A DNA stretch of 64,000 bases from Lunularia cruciata (lineage: Eukaryota > Streptophyta > Marchantiopsida > Lunulariales > Lunulariaceae). The position numbers and the translations under genes are program-made. The notes beneath the pieces were generated by a model. It had not been told where the DNA came from, made no database searches, and worked only from the letters and a program-made list of their open reading frames with translations. Positions 48,570 through 64,000 of the stretch are shown one piece after another. The DNA is taken from NCBI GenBank assembly GCA_948567375.1, contig OX419755.1, positions 37,205,001 through 37,269,000 on the forward strand, written 5' to 3'. Each line of letters opens with the position of its first letter. The stretch's first letter is position 1.

Positions 48570-50585
48570 GTCGTAGACCGGCGTGCAATATAGTCCCCGC
48601 TAAGCAGTTGGAACTAGTGAGGACTAGTGCTGAAATGGTACGGAGTCCCATTGGGAACCTTACAGGCACGAGGTTCACGGTGAACACAATCAACACAATC
48701 TAAACATATAAAACCGAGTTTCATGTAAAATCGTGAGATGTTTCATGTAAGTTTTACCCTGAAGGGTAATTGTGCTCATCTGTTTTGCTCCAGAACACTT
48801 CTTCTTTTCCTCTCACACGACCACTGCTACTCACATTTAGTTCACATAATTAAGTACTTTCGGCAGGCGGTTTTCCTGCATCGCCAACTGCGACAAGATG
48901 TTCAACGTAAGGGTTCCGCTCTAAGAATTGGCAGTGGTACGGAAGATTTGAAGGTATCCTGTTGGTATGCACAAGGTGTAAGTGAACTCATCGAAACATC
49001 TCAATTCAACGACATCCTTAAAATTAAATCCCAATTTAACTTTGATATATTCATAAACTTTGACATTTTTCATCATGGAAAATATCCGTCCTTAGTGGTA
49101 TGCATAAATGAAATTACTCGAGAAATAGGAAGATTATGAATCGGGTAAAAATTTCAAGTAGAATATGGGTTCAGTGCTGTTCATACGTCAGGTTTACCTA
49201 CATAGTTTATACCTCTTTCAATGTGAATCTTATTTATTACCTTCCTTTGAACATTCGCCTCGTCGCTACTGTTTTCATTCCATTCTCTGTTCTTCGAGAT
49301 TTCTACATTCTCTATATCACACATCATACGACGGGAGCGAAAGCTATAAGTATTTGGGAGAGGCTACTTACTGGAAATGCAAATTCAATCACTGGTTTAG
49401 CCACAGCAAGTATCAACTTTGTTCAGCCTCTCATAGAGTGGCTATATTTTGAAGGAACTAAGACCCGCTACTACTGCCTCGTTCTAATCCTTTCGTATAC
49501 GCATCAAGACATACTTCTACACATGCGCGTACATCCACCGTGTGCAGAGACACAATCACTGAGACCCACAGTTGACAGACATGGCTACTATAATTCACGC
49601 AAGGATTGCACGAAAACCTCGTAACAAAGATTTCCTCGCATTCTCGGAAATCCAAATCTCTATGGGTTCGAGCTGGTCGAGAGCCATCTTCCAGCAGGTC
49701 CGGGGGACTCGAGACCTAAATGTACTGGAATCTTGAGGCATGGGATATGTTCCAGTTGAGACATCCCGATCTTGTAAGGTAATTTGGATACACAATTCAA
49801 TCTGGTGAGAAATCTTCCACTTTCTTAGATGGGTGATCAATTTATAAAACCCGAATTTCGTAGGTGAAACGAAGTGGTTAATAAGAAGACAATATTGGTG
49901 TTGTATGTACGTGCTCTAGCAGAGGTCAGCTTGAAAGAGATGTGTTCCATGTTAGTATTTGCATAACGAGTGGCATCTACTAGGACTATTCTAAAGCTAA
50001 AGGTCAGGTTGAAAGGAAGAAAGTAGAGAAAAGAGCTAGTGTACGAGAGACTGCATAGTGTGCATCTCCGCAGCATCTATGGTGCATGAGTCCGGAAACA
50101 CCAAACACAAACTCAAACAACCAAACCTGTTGTGTAATGAAATGAAAAACCCGTTGTGAAAACTCGGCTTCAAACAGACAAGATACCAGGATTAATTAGG
50201 TGAAACAACATATTGTGTAGTGGAATAAAGAACCCGTTTTGAACCACCTTGTTCCACATCTAAGTCTGACTGGACTGACTGACATTTGACAGTAACACAG
50301 TGACGATCCTCATGTGTCAATTCAACAAACATATCAGTAAATCCCTACATAGGGACAATGGGAGTGGCCTAATAATTGACGAGGATATACAAGATAGGAT
50401 ATGAAACGGATTTGCACACTGAATGATAATTACTCATCCAAGTTGATTCCTGGCAGCCACATTATGGTCCTAAACAGCTGCATTTTCACGGAGACCAGTC
50501 CACTCCTATGAGACTTACTGATGGCGAGAACTCCTATATGAGCAGGTTGACCGGCACGCCGCCTGCACATGGAGACCCTTGTAAT
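48570..50585. other. Convergent intergenic region (TOP3B and MYST 3' ends)
   Basis: Contains the 3' UTRs of two convergent genes. An open stretch at 49136-49624 has no domain and poor composition, and is not called. Confidence 0.5.
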
Positions 50586-56284
<5,699 letters not shown>

Positions 56285-56689
56285 CCCGTATGTCTCAAAT
56301 CAGCGCTCCTTCCGGATTATTACATCTTCTTCTTGAGTTAGAACAAGTAGGAACAAGTCGTTGTCCGCAGCCGCGCACACGACGCTACTGAATTTTCTTC
56401 CTTCCTTCAAGTTCCGCACATTCTGCTCATCAGTACTGTACTCAAAGTGAACCTCTCGTTGAAACGATATAGGGCATATTACGGCCATGGCCTGTATACA
56501 CGTAACAACTTGTCCGCTCAGTTGCAGCAAATATCGATCCATTGTTATCTGTTTGTACCTTTGATGTGTAATCGTCAATTAGCAGTGTTTCAGTCCAACC
56601 CTAAACCCCAATCTCCTTCATATCTTCTTTATTTCAAGTGTTTCATAGAAACCTCTTTCTTCGCGTGCTGCTCTTTTCCGACAAATCAA

Positions 56690-56815
56690 ATGTTCCTTCC
56701 AATTCTCTCAGTTTCGGTCTTCCCATCCTTCGTGTTCTCTACGCGGTCGCCTTTTTCCTACTCTCTCAGTTTCTTCGATTCCTTTCCATCTTACTTCGGC
56801 GCCAGCCCACGCGTT
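56690..56815 (+). mobile_element. 3'-end fragment of non-LTR family (copy d) in MYST upstream region
   Basis: GGTCTTCCCATCCTTC followed by GCGGTCGCCTTT (56716-56754) matches 61875-61913. It lies ~400 bp upstream of the MYST start codon, antisense to that gene. Very short remnant. Confidence 0.5.
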
Positions 56816-57504
56816 ACATGACGGGCAGCAACAAGTAGGTTGACGTGAAGGAACTTGAAGTACCGGTACACTTTATGGCGAGTGCTGCTAGCAACGACCT
56901 AAATACTGTACTATTGTGTGCTACTCTACAGTAGTGCCCACAATCTAATACTGTATATGGACTTGGTAGACTGAGTGGTTATTTACCCGTTCAGAAATAG
57001 TTGTGACGCAGTCTAGGGGGTAAATAACAAACTCTTGTACGGTAATGAAACGTTAATTAAAGTATGTATAGTAAATTATTATATGGTATATCACATGTAA
57101 TTTGTATTCATTTATAAAAATCAGGCACTATATTACTAATGTATAGAATTTACATAATGAAATAAATGATTATCAAAAGAGATGATGTGGCTTCTTGAGA
57201 AAGTTATCATTTTTCTTTTTTTATTCTTAGAGTGTGATTTTTTAAATTTTTTAGCTGATACAAAATGTCACTCTCAACTATTCAAATTCAAATTCATCAT
57301 CTGCAAATGCAAAAGCTATGTGCAAATGCTCCTCTTAAGAAACTAAACCAATGGGTTTTGTAGTTTTGCATTGGTGTGTTGGTTCATTTCCATAGATTAG
57401 TGCAGCGAGGGAGATAATGCAAGTTATGAAAATGATTTGCATAGTCTTGCTTGCGGCAACCAAGAAATTAATTGGAGGACGGGGAATTTTTTTCAAAAGT
57501 GCAA

Positions 57505-57900
57505 CAAAAATTTAGCAAACACATGATTGCAATGCAGGCTCACATTTGGATGCAAAATCAACGGGCGCTATCAAGCAACTACCAGCGGCAATGAGCGGCT
57601 TCAAGCACCAACAAGCGGTTATGGACGCCAACGAGCTTTGAGCTTCGGGGCCATGAGCAGCAACGGGCAATGACAAGCAGCAACAAGGAACGACGAGCAA
57701 CAACAAGCAAAATCCTATTTAATCCTAAATTAACACATTACTAACACATTATCGAGCGGTTATCAACGGCAACGAGCAACTACTAGCGGCAACGAGCAAC
57801 TACTAGCGGCAACGAGCAGCTACATGAACCATCAAACAACTACAAGCAACGACAAGAAGCAATGAGCAAAATCTCATTTAATCCTAAATTTATACATTAC
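57505..57900. repeat. Minisatellite of CAACGAGCAACTACTAGCGG-type units
   Basis: 20-bp period clearest at 57765-57825 (about three near-identical units), in a wider array of GAGC/CAGC-AAC words. A larger duplication is marked by the AATCCTATTTAATCCTAAATT and AATCTCATTTAATCCTAAATT blocks about 160 bp apart (57711 and 57871). No coding potential. Confidence 0.8.
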
Positions 57901-58740
57901 ACCAAGTGGCAACCAACACATACCATATTCACCCTAAACCATACACTTTATTAACCCTAATATATAATTAATGCATTAAGGTGTGATAATGGAAAATTGC
58001 ACATCCTTTATTTTCTACGAACCAACTCTTATGGAGTTTGCTAATAATAAGGAACTTGGCTAGAACTCCATAGTAGGACTCTTTCTTCCTCCCGCCCGCA
58101 CCCTGTACCAATTTAGTCAATGTTTTGTAATAATCTATATGAAAATATACAGAACTTCATACAACTATTTTTGAAACCCCCTAATGTGTACCAAGTAAGG
58201 GGATGCAAATTTCATACGGCATACATGTTTACAAAGTTTCTCACTTTTGGGGATTTATTTGATGTGCTTTGCTTCTAGAAATAAATCAAGTTAGTGTGAG
58301 CAGCAGGAAGTTTATAGCCGGTAACTATAAACTCAACCTCCTAATTTCCAAAAACCAAGTAAGAAAGAGAAACCACCGGTCATGTGGTAGAGTTTGCGTG
58401 TGGTAGAGTGTGGAGACAAGAGAGGAGAGCAATGAGAAGCAATATCTATCATTTTGGAGTTCTCTCTAGCATATAGCACTTAAGTGAATAGTAGATTCTC
58501 ATCATTTTTCAATTTTTGTTCCACTAGTATGTAGATTAAAGACTATATAGAATTGAGTAGAAAGTTATGAATATTTTTAGTGTTTTTAGGGTTTAGAGTT
58601 ATGGGTCAAGAATTTTTATTTCTAGCTTTTTAATTTTCATGATTAAGTTCCATGGGAATTTAGTGTGAAAATTTTAGAGATAGAAATTAAAAGTTATGAA
58701 AGTTTATAGTTTTTAGGGTTTGAAGAGATTGTTTTCTTAT
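57901..58740. other. AT-rich sequence upstream of the non-LTR element
   Basis: No gene seen. It may include the element's 5' untranslated region, since similarity to coding begins at about 58750. Confidence 0.4.
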
Positions 58741-60039
58741 GTGAGTTAGGATGTGAGGAGTTGTGGTTGCAAATATGGGGAGATATGGAGAGTAGCATCA
58801 TGTGTTACTATCATTATTCTTGTGCTAGTCATGGTTACACCTTCCTATGCATGGTTGCCTAGGGTGGCTCGAGATACACCATGTTTGGTGTGTCACCGAT
58901 GCTTTACCTCACAAAGGGAAAAGACCCATGTGGGAAGGATGCACAAGGACTATGATTGGACCACTTGGGATGCCCACCTGAGACAAGCGACCACATTGAC
59001 AACAATGACATTTGGGATTATGCACGCTTCTTCTATCCCTTTATTGATCGTTCCAAGGATACCAATCAAGTCGTGAGAATGGTTAGCTTCTCAAGCGGGT
59101 TGCATTTTGAGGTTATTTGAGACTAGTTTTCCATATCCACGTCTATTCCTCAGGCTACCTCACACACTCCATGATGAGGCTAGATAGGCTTTTTGCCTAC
59201 CACTTGATTGTTTGGCACGTGATTCCTTGGACAAGTTAGCATGGTTCCTAATCCTCTTACTCCTTCAATGGTGTCTTTGTTATGCTAGAGGAGGACGTGC
59301 GGGGCATAGAGAAGTGGTTGCTAGATTTTGTTGATTCTGAGTGGGGGATTGAGTAGCCCTTTAGGAAGAGCCTGTTAGGGCTAAAAATTTAGGAGACAAG
59401 CATGGCCACATGATACCACAAAGTCCACTTGATTACAACGGTGTAGAACATTGAGTCTGATGGGAGAGTTTAGTAGAGCAACACGAGCGCTACACCCTTT
59501 GTCTATGGTAAGTCCTAATGATGAGACTACCTCTTCCATATGCTCACTACATCCTATAGCAGTAGAGGGACTACCACTAGAGGTCTTTGATTATCAGCCT
59601 AAGCAACATGTATGTCTTGATAGTTCATTATTTGCACAAGCACTGTGCACTATCCCTCGCCTTTCCTCATGAGACTTGTCAAGGATGGTTTATGAGCACC
59701 TAAGAGATTGTTTTCAAGCAGATGATTGTTCTCATGGTTTTATTGAGTTGTTTCAAGTTTCTATAGCAATAGCAAGAGGAGACATTCCTATGTTTATTAG
59801 TCGGATGTTAGGTGTTAATCGACTTCTCGCGATAGAGAATGACACGTGAGGCATTAGAACAATTGCTATTGGATAGATCTTTTTGTGTTTGGTCAATCAT
59901 ACCATTGTCCTTCAGCATCATACTCACTTCCGATAGCACCTCAGTCCACATCAATTTGGAGTAGCTACATCTTGAAGATATGAGGCTATATCTCTAGGCA
60001 TTAGGGCACTCTTAGATATCTATCTAGAGTGGGTCATCC

Positions 60040-60490
60040 TACATGTGGATGTTGAGAATGCTTTTAATAACATCTCATGTGCATCCATCTTTAGAGAGCT
60101 TAGGGAGGTTGGTGGATTGTTGGCAAGTCTCGTGCCTTTTATGCGGTCTTTTTATGGCTCTCTTGCTTCTCTTTACTACTAGCACAGTGGTTCATAGGGG
60201 AGAGTCATTGTCTTGGAGTCAAGTATTGGTACAAGTCAGGGAGATCCTTTGGGGGGACCCTTATTTTCCATGGCTCACTTTAGAGCTCTCCTATCTACTA
60301 CTTTGGCCATGTTAGGTTGTGTATTTTTCTCCTTGGCAGATGATACACACATCATGTACCTTGTAGATCAGATTAGGCAGGCCTTTGACTACCAAGCTAC
60401 ATCTAGTAGGCTTGAGAGTCAAGGTATCAAAGTGCATGGCATGGTTCCCTTTAGGTATCCCTCCCCACCTTGGTATACTCTCTTCTAGTA
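60040..60490 (+). pseudogene. Reverse transcriptase palm of the non-LTR element
   Basis: Contains motif A Asp-x-x-x-Ala-Phe, motif B QGDPLGGP and the ADD catalytic pair of motif C. At least one frame change separates motif A from motif B. The same RT region exists inverted at 11.1-11.7 kb. Confidence 0.75.
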
Positions 60491-61077
60491 TTTCTCATCG
60501 AGCATCCTACCTCGTCCATACAGTTCCCTCCTTGCTGTCCTTCCTATCACGTTTGAGAGTATTTGATATGAGGATTATGGGAGTCTTTGGTAATATTATT
60601 GGACCAAGGACATTTGAGTGTGTGATAGGGGATTTGGCATGTAGACAAATGGCTTTGCCGATCTCATGTGGAAGGTTTGGCTTGCTATATATGGAGGAGA
60701 TGGCACCTACAACATTTTTGGGTAGTTGGGTTCTCTTGGCACCCCTACTTTCCTCTTGTTTTGTGGTTGTTGATAGGCCAATTTTGGAGACTTATGTGAC
60801 AAAGGTGGTAGGAAGATCCTTTTCTCTCTAGATGTTATTCCAGTGTACAAGAAATAGTCCATCCCCATGGGCATGAGAGGATTTTCCACCTTTTGCTTCA
60901 CTATTGTCAAATTGGACTAGAGGTTTACAATCTTCCTTGATGGAGCGATAGTGTGAGCATACGCTACATTCTCTCTTAGTCAACTTATCCATTCTTCAAG
61001 CTACTTAAGCATGTCTTTGCTCTAGCTCCAACAAGTGCATGCTCTTGGATCCTAGCTCAACCATGCATTAGGGCATT

Positions 61078-61833
61078 TTGACTTACACCAATTACTTTGT
61101 CTATAATGATGAGGTTTCACCTAAGTTTGGTCCACCTATCTACATCTTCATTACTTACTTACTTACTTGTGGGTGTGGTTCTACACTAGATGCAACAGCA
61201 GTCCACATGACACGGTGTCCTTTTAGGGGACATAAGATAGCTACCCATGATGCTATTAGGGACATAGCATTTGCTATGGCACAAGAGAGTGGATACTTGG
61301 CTTGGAGTGAGCATTTGTATGCTTTACATACGACATGTGTCAGGGCAGACTTATACTTGGTCTGAGATAATCAAGTGATAATAGCGGATGTCATGGTTAT
61401 AGATCCTATACGGGATATAGTTTTGGAGAGAGTGATTACTCATCCTCCTAGATGGGCGGTGAGTGCAGTAGTAGGTCACGAGGTCTCCAAGTATAGGGGC
61501 ATGCAGCAAGGTCACCTCTTTGTTCCTCTAGCCTTGGTGTTATATGGAGCAATGAACACGGCATTTGACACATTTGTCAAGGAGTACGTGAGAGCTTATC
61601 ATGTTAGGTGCCAAGGGATACCACTCTCACTCTCATACTTTGTAGCATATTTTAGACAATTTGTGTCCATTGCTCTACAGAGGGCAATGGCTGGTGCAAT
61701 CCATAAGAGAACAATCATATTAAGTGATGTTTCTTTGGATGCTCCAGTTGTGTGTAGACCGTATGACTTGCATAGCTTAGATATCTTAGGTGCGGTAGGG
61801 CAGATTTCTCATATAGACTCTATTGGGACTTAG
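61078..61833 (+). pseudogene. C-terminal Cys/His cluster and restriction-like endonuclease domain
   Basis: A single reading frame broken by one stop (61363-61365). Cys/His cluster at 61168-61218, the HDAIRDIAFAMAQESG segment, then the two-Asp endonuclease core and a long helical tail to the stop at 61831-61833. This tail is the segment repeated in the truncated copies elsewhere in the window. Confidence 0.7.
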
Positions 61834-61925
61834 CCCCTTTTACTTGTTTTGTCTCTCCCTTGTTTGGCTTGATGGGGTCTTCCCATCCTTCATTTTTTCT
61901 GCATGGTCGCCTTCTTCTTGATAAG

Positions 61926-63470
61926 AAAGAGAGGGTGTATTGTAGTGCATTTTAAAAGACATATGAAATAATATATATTAGTACTCGTGCTCTTGGTAGG
62001 AGTTAGGAAATTTGTTTTAGGATTGTCTAAAAGAAAGAGTAAAGAACAACCAATAAGAATAATGCATATCCTACTATGAGTGGATGCGGTTTGAGAATAA
62101 AAGCTGAAAAGAAAAGAGATAATAATATCTCAAACTAAATATTTCCTTGCGTGTTGTATTTGATCTTGGAGCATTGATAAGCTAAAATCAAAATATACAC
62201 ATCATTCCTTGTTGATATATAAAACCATTAAGAAAAGCTCAATAACATTGGTTATTTACACTAGAAAGAAGAGACAATTTCCAAACAACAAAACTTAGAG
62301 AAAACTTCTCTCAGAATGCAACCTCGATAAATGACGATGAAGTTCACTATATTCCATGGACATGGGATAAAGAAAAGAAAATAATTTAAATGAAAAAGGC
62401 TCCCAATCGTTCACATGGGACTCAAAAACTCACACTCAAACTCACAATAAGAGTCCATGAACTTAGATACAATAAAAAGGAAGTCCAAAAACATATGGAA
62501 CATCTTAGAAAATTGAATGAATATGATATAAAGTTCCAATTCTTTCTATGCTGGAAAGTAAAAGTTTCACTAGGATGACTAAACTTGAGGTTTAATCCTA
62601 CTTTCTTTTCTCAAACAAGTCTATACAAGCTACTATCACATTTAGAGGCCACTTGCTACCCTATTCATCACGATAAACATTAGTCAAACATGTATTTTTG
62701 TGATTGGGTTTTTTTTTAATCACTTAATGTGTCTATGTGTAAAAAAATTGTCACCCTTACATAATATGCTTTTGTTTTAGATCTTCCTTCACTAAGTTTA
62801 GGACTTTTCCACAAATAATGTCATTGCACTTGTATATAGGTATTAATATTGGAAATATTATCATATACAACTGCTAACCTTCCAAATTTTGAGCTATCAT
62901 TGATTTTAGTGCAATTGAAAGTAAAATTACATTAAATTCATATAAACTAAAATGTACGTTCTTCTTATTTGGAAGTTTCTAACCTTATCCCAACACATGG
63001 AAAAAATTTAAATGCAATCTGGTACCTGTAGTAAGTTAGCTCGTGGTCTTGAGTTATAACAATGTACTTTATAGTATAATAAAGTTCACATGATTTCATA
63101 TCAAGATTAATAGAAATTTATTGTATCCCATTTGTTATATTTGTATATTTCTTGGCTTCACAATCAACCCTATCAACCATATCAACCATCCATGCAAGTT
63201 TTCTTCACATAAGCCTCCCATAGACAAAAGGACAAATCCTCATATAGATCACAAAGTTTCTTATGCAAAAAGAGACATCAATGGAACAATATTTATCTTA
63301 TGTCAAAGCTCCAAAGCCATCTGTTAGAATGTTATGATATTTAAATTTGGAAAATACCAAAAAAATTAACTATATTTATACAAAATTTTAATTCATTAAT
63401 ATTATCTTAAATTTTATTTCTCTTTCTATCTTGCAGAACTATAATGTTATTATAAAAGTGATTTTATATA
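61926..63470. other. AT-rich intergenic region
   Basis: No gene, repeat array or RNA recognised; short open stretches only. Confidence 0.5.
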
Positions 63471-63930
63471 TATATATATACCTCTTTCTCAAGGATAAAA
63501 TAACGCCTTGGGTAATGTTGAATTGTTGGTCTTTTTTATTCTCCTTATTTGTAATTTTACATTTTGGTCTATGGTACTCTTTGAAATTTATATATATGTA
63601 TATATAAGTATAAGTTTATTTATATTTATATTTATATTTATATTTATTTTTTATATATACCTCTTTCTCAAGGATAAAATAGTGCCTTGGGTAATCTTGA
63701 ATTGTTGGTCTCTTTTATTCTCCTTATTTGCAATTTTACATTTTGGTCTATGGTACTCTTCAAAATTTATATATGTATATATATATACATATAAGTATAT
63801 ATATATATATATACCTCTTTCTCAAGGATAAAATAACGCCTTGGGTAATGTTGAATTGTTGGTCTTCTTTATTCTCCTTATTTGCAATTTTACATTTGGT
63901 CTATGGTACTCTTCAAATTTTATTTATTGA
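63466..63930. repeat. Three direct repeats (~110 bp core) separated by TA runs
   Basis: Each copy starts CCTCTTTCTCAAGGATAAAA and runs through GCCTTGGGTAATSTTGAATT and TTTTACATTTTGGTCTATGG. Starts are at about 63481, 63660 and 63814 (spacing 179 and 154), with (TA)n/TATATTTA tracts between. Open frames across it are repeats of the same chance translation. Confidence 0.9.
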
Positions 63931-64000
63931 ATTTATATTATTATTATTTTCTTGAATTTTTGAATTTATATTATTATTAAGTACTATCAATCTATAATAT

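Larger units (their letters stand above)
58750..61925 (+). mobile_element. Degenerate non-LTR retroelement with C2H2 finger, RT and restriction-like endonuclease
   Basis: Blocks in order on one strand: a C2H2-like finger (PCLVCHRCF...THVGRMHKDYDW) at about 58875-58960; RT motif A (LHVDVENAFNNIS, about 60040-60075); RT motif B (TSQGDPLGGPLF) and motif C (SLADDTHI) at 60213-60360; a C-terminal CX1CX9HX3C cluster (61168-61218); then RAD followed 12 residues later by DV (Asp codons 61348-61350 and 61387-61389), matching the PD-x12-D core of restriction-like endonucleases of R2-type elements. No apurinic endonuclease was found upstream. Many stops and frame changes make it a pseudo-element. The coding end (SHIDSIGT, stop 61831-61833) is followed by a short T-rich 3' tail to about 61915. 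Fragments occur at 11.1-12.2, 32.1 and 56.7 kb. Confidence 0.75.

Noticed and set aside
49136-49624. 162-codon open frame between TOP3B and MYST
   Set aside because: No domain, irregular composition, located in convergent 3' flanks.
56300-56578. Minus-strand open frame upstream of the MYST start
   Set aside because: It stops 16 nt before the MYST ATG with no splice signal joining it and no known domain; probably 5' leader.
63508-63955. Ile/Tyr-rich membrane-like proteins
   Set aside because: Chance frames through three tandem repeats and TA runs.

Overview
This is nuclear DNA of a land plant. The window holds spliceosomal genes with mostly 80-600 bp introns, plant-type Ty3/gypsy chromoviruses, plant-type TOM20 and a long single-exon PPR gene. 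Small introns and the kind of non-LTR element present make a non-flowering plant (bryophyte or lycophyte grade) my guess, with low confidence. No rRNA, tRNA or CRISPR array was recognised.

Layout. 1-11.1 kb is a nest of decayed chromoviruses: an outer copy (1-1848 and 10007-11098) interrupted by a reverse-strand copy (1849-4508) and a forward copy (4509-10006). Their LTRs carry arrays of heat-shock-element-like pentamers. 11.1-12.2 kb holds fragments of a non-LTR retroelement. 12.5-14.9 kb is a five-exon GDSL esterase/lipase gene. 17.1-19.9 kb (-) is an intronless P-class PPR gene. 21.2-21.6 kb (-) is a small conserved gene with a (CT)48 tract upstream. 23.8-27.2 kb (-) is a nine-exon seven-transmembrane protein gene with a 193-bp tandem duplication upstream. 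28.3-28.7 kb (-) may hold a small two-exon gene. 29.4-34 kb is mostly AT-rich and gene-poor. 36.4-38.2 kb (-) is TOM20, divergently arranged with TOP3B (39.3-48.6 kb, +). TOP3B converges on a MYST histone acetyltransferase gene (50.6-56.3 kb, -). 57.5-64 kb is repeats and a degenerate non-LTR retroelement that appears to encode a restriction-like endonuclease.

Gene models were assembled by hand from splice sites and reading phase. For TOP3B, MYST, TOM20, GDSL and the 7TM gene, every exon junction keeps frame and the protein reads through known family motifs. The genes are unrelated housekeeping functions: mitochondrial import, organelle RNA processing, DNA/RNA topology, chromatin acetylation and membrane signalling or trafficking. 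The most unusual material is the RLE-type retroelement family (a main copy plus several fragments across the window), the heat-shock-like LTRs, and two GC-AG introns, one of which decides whether TOP3B keeps its zinc-finger/RGG tail.
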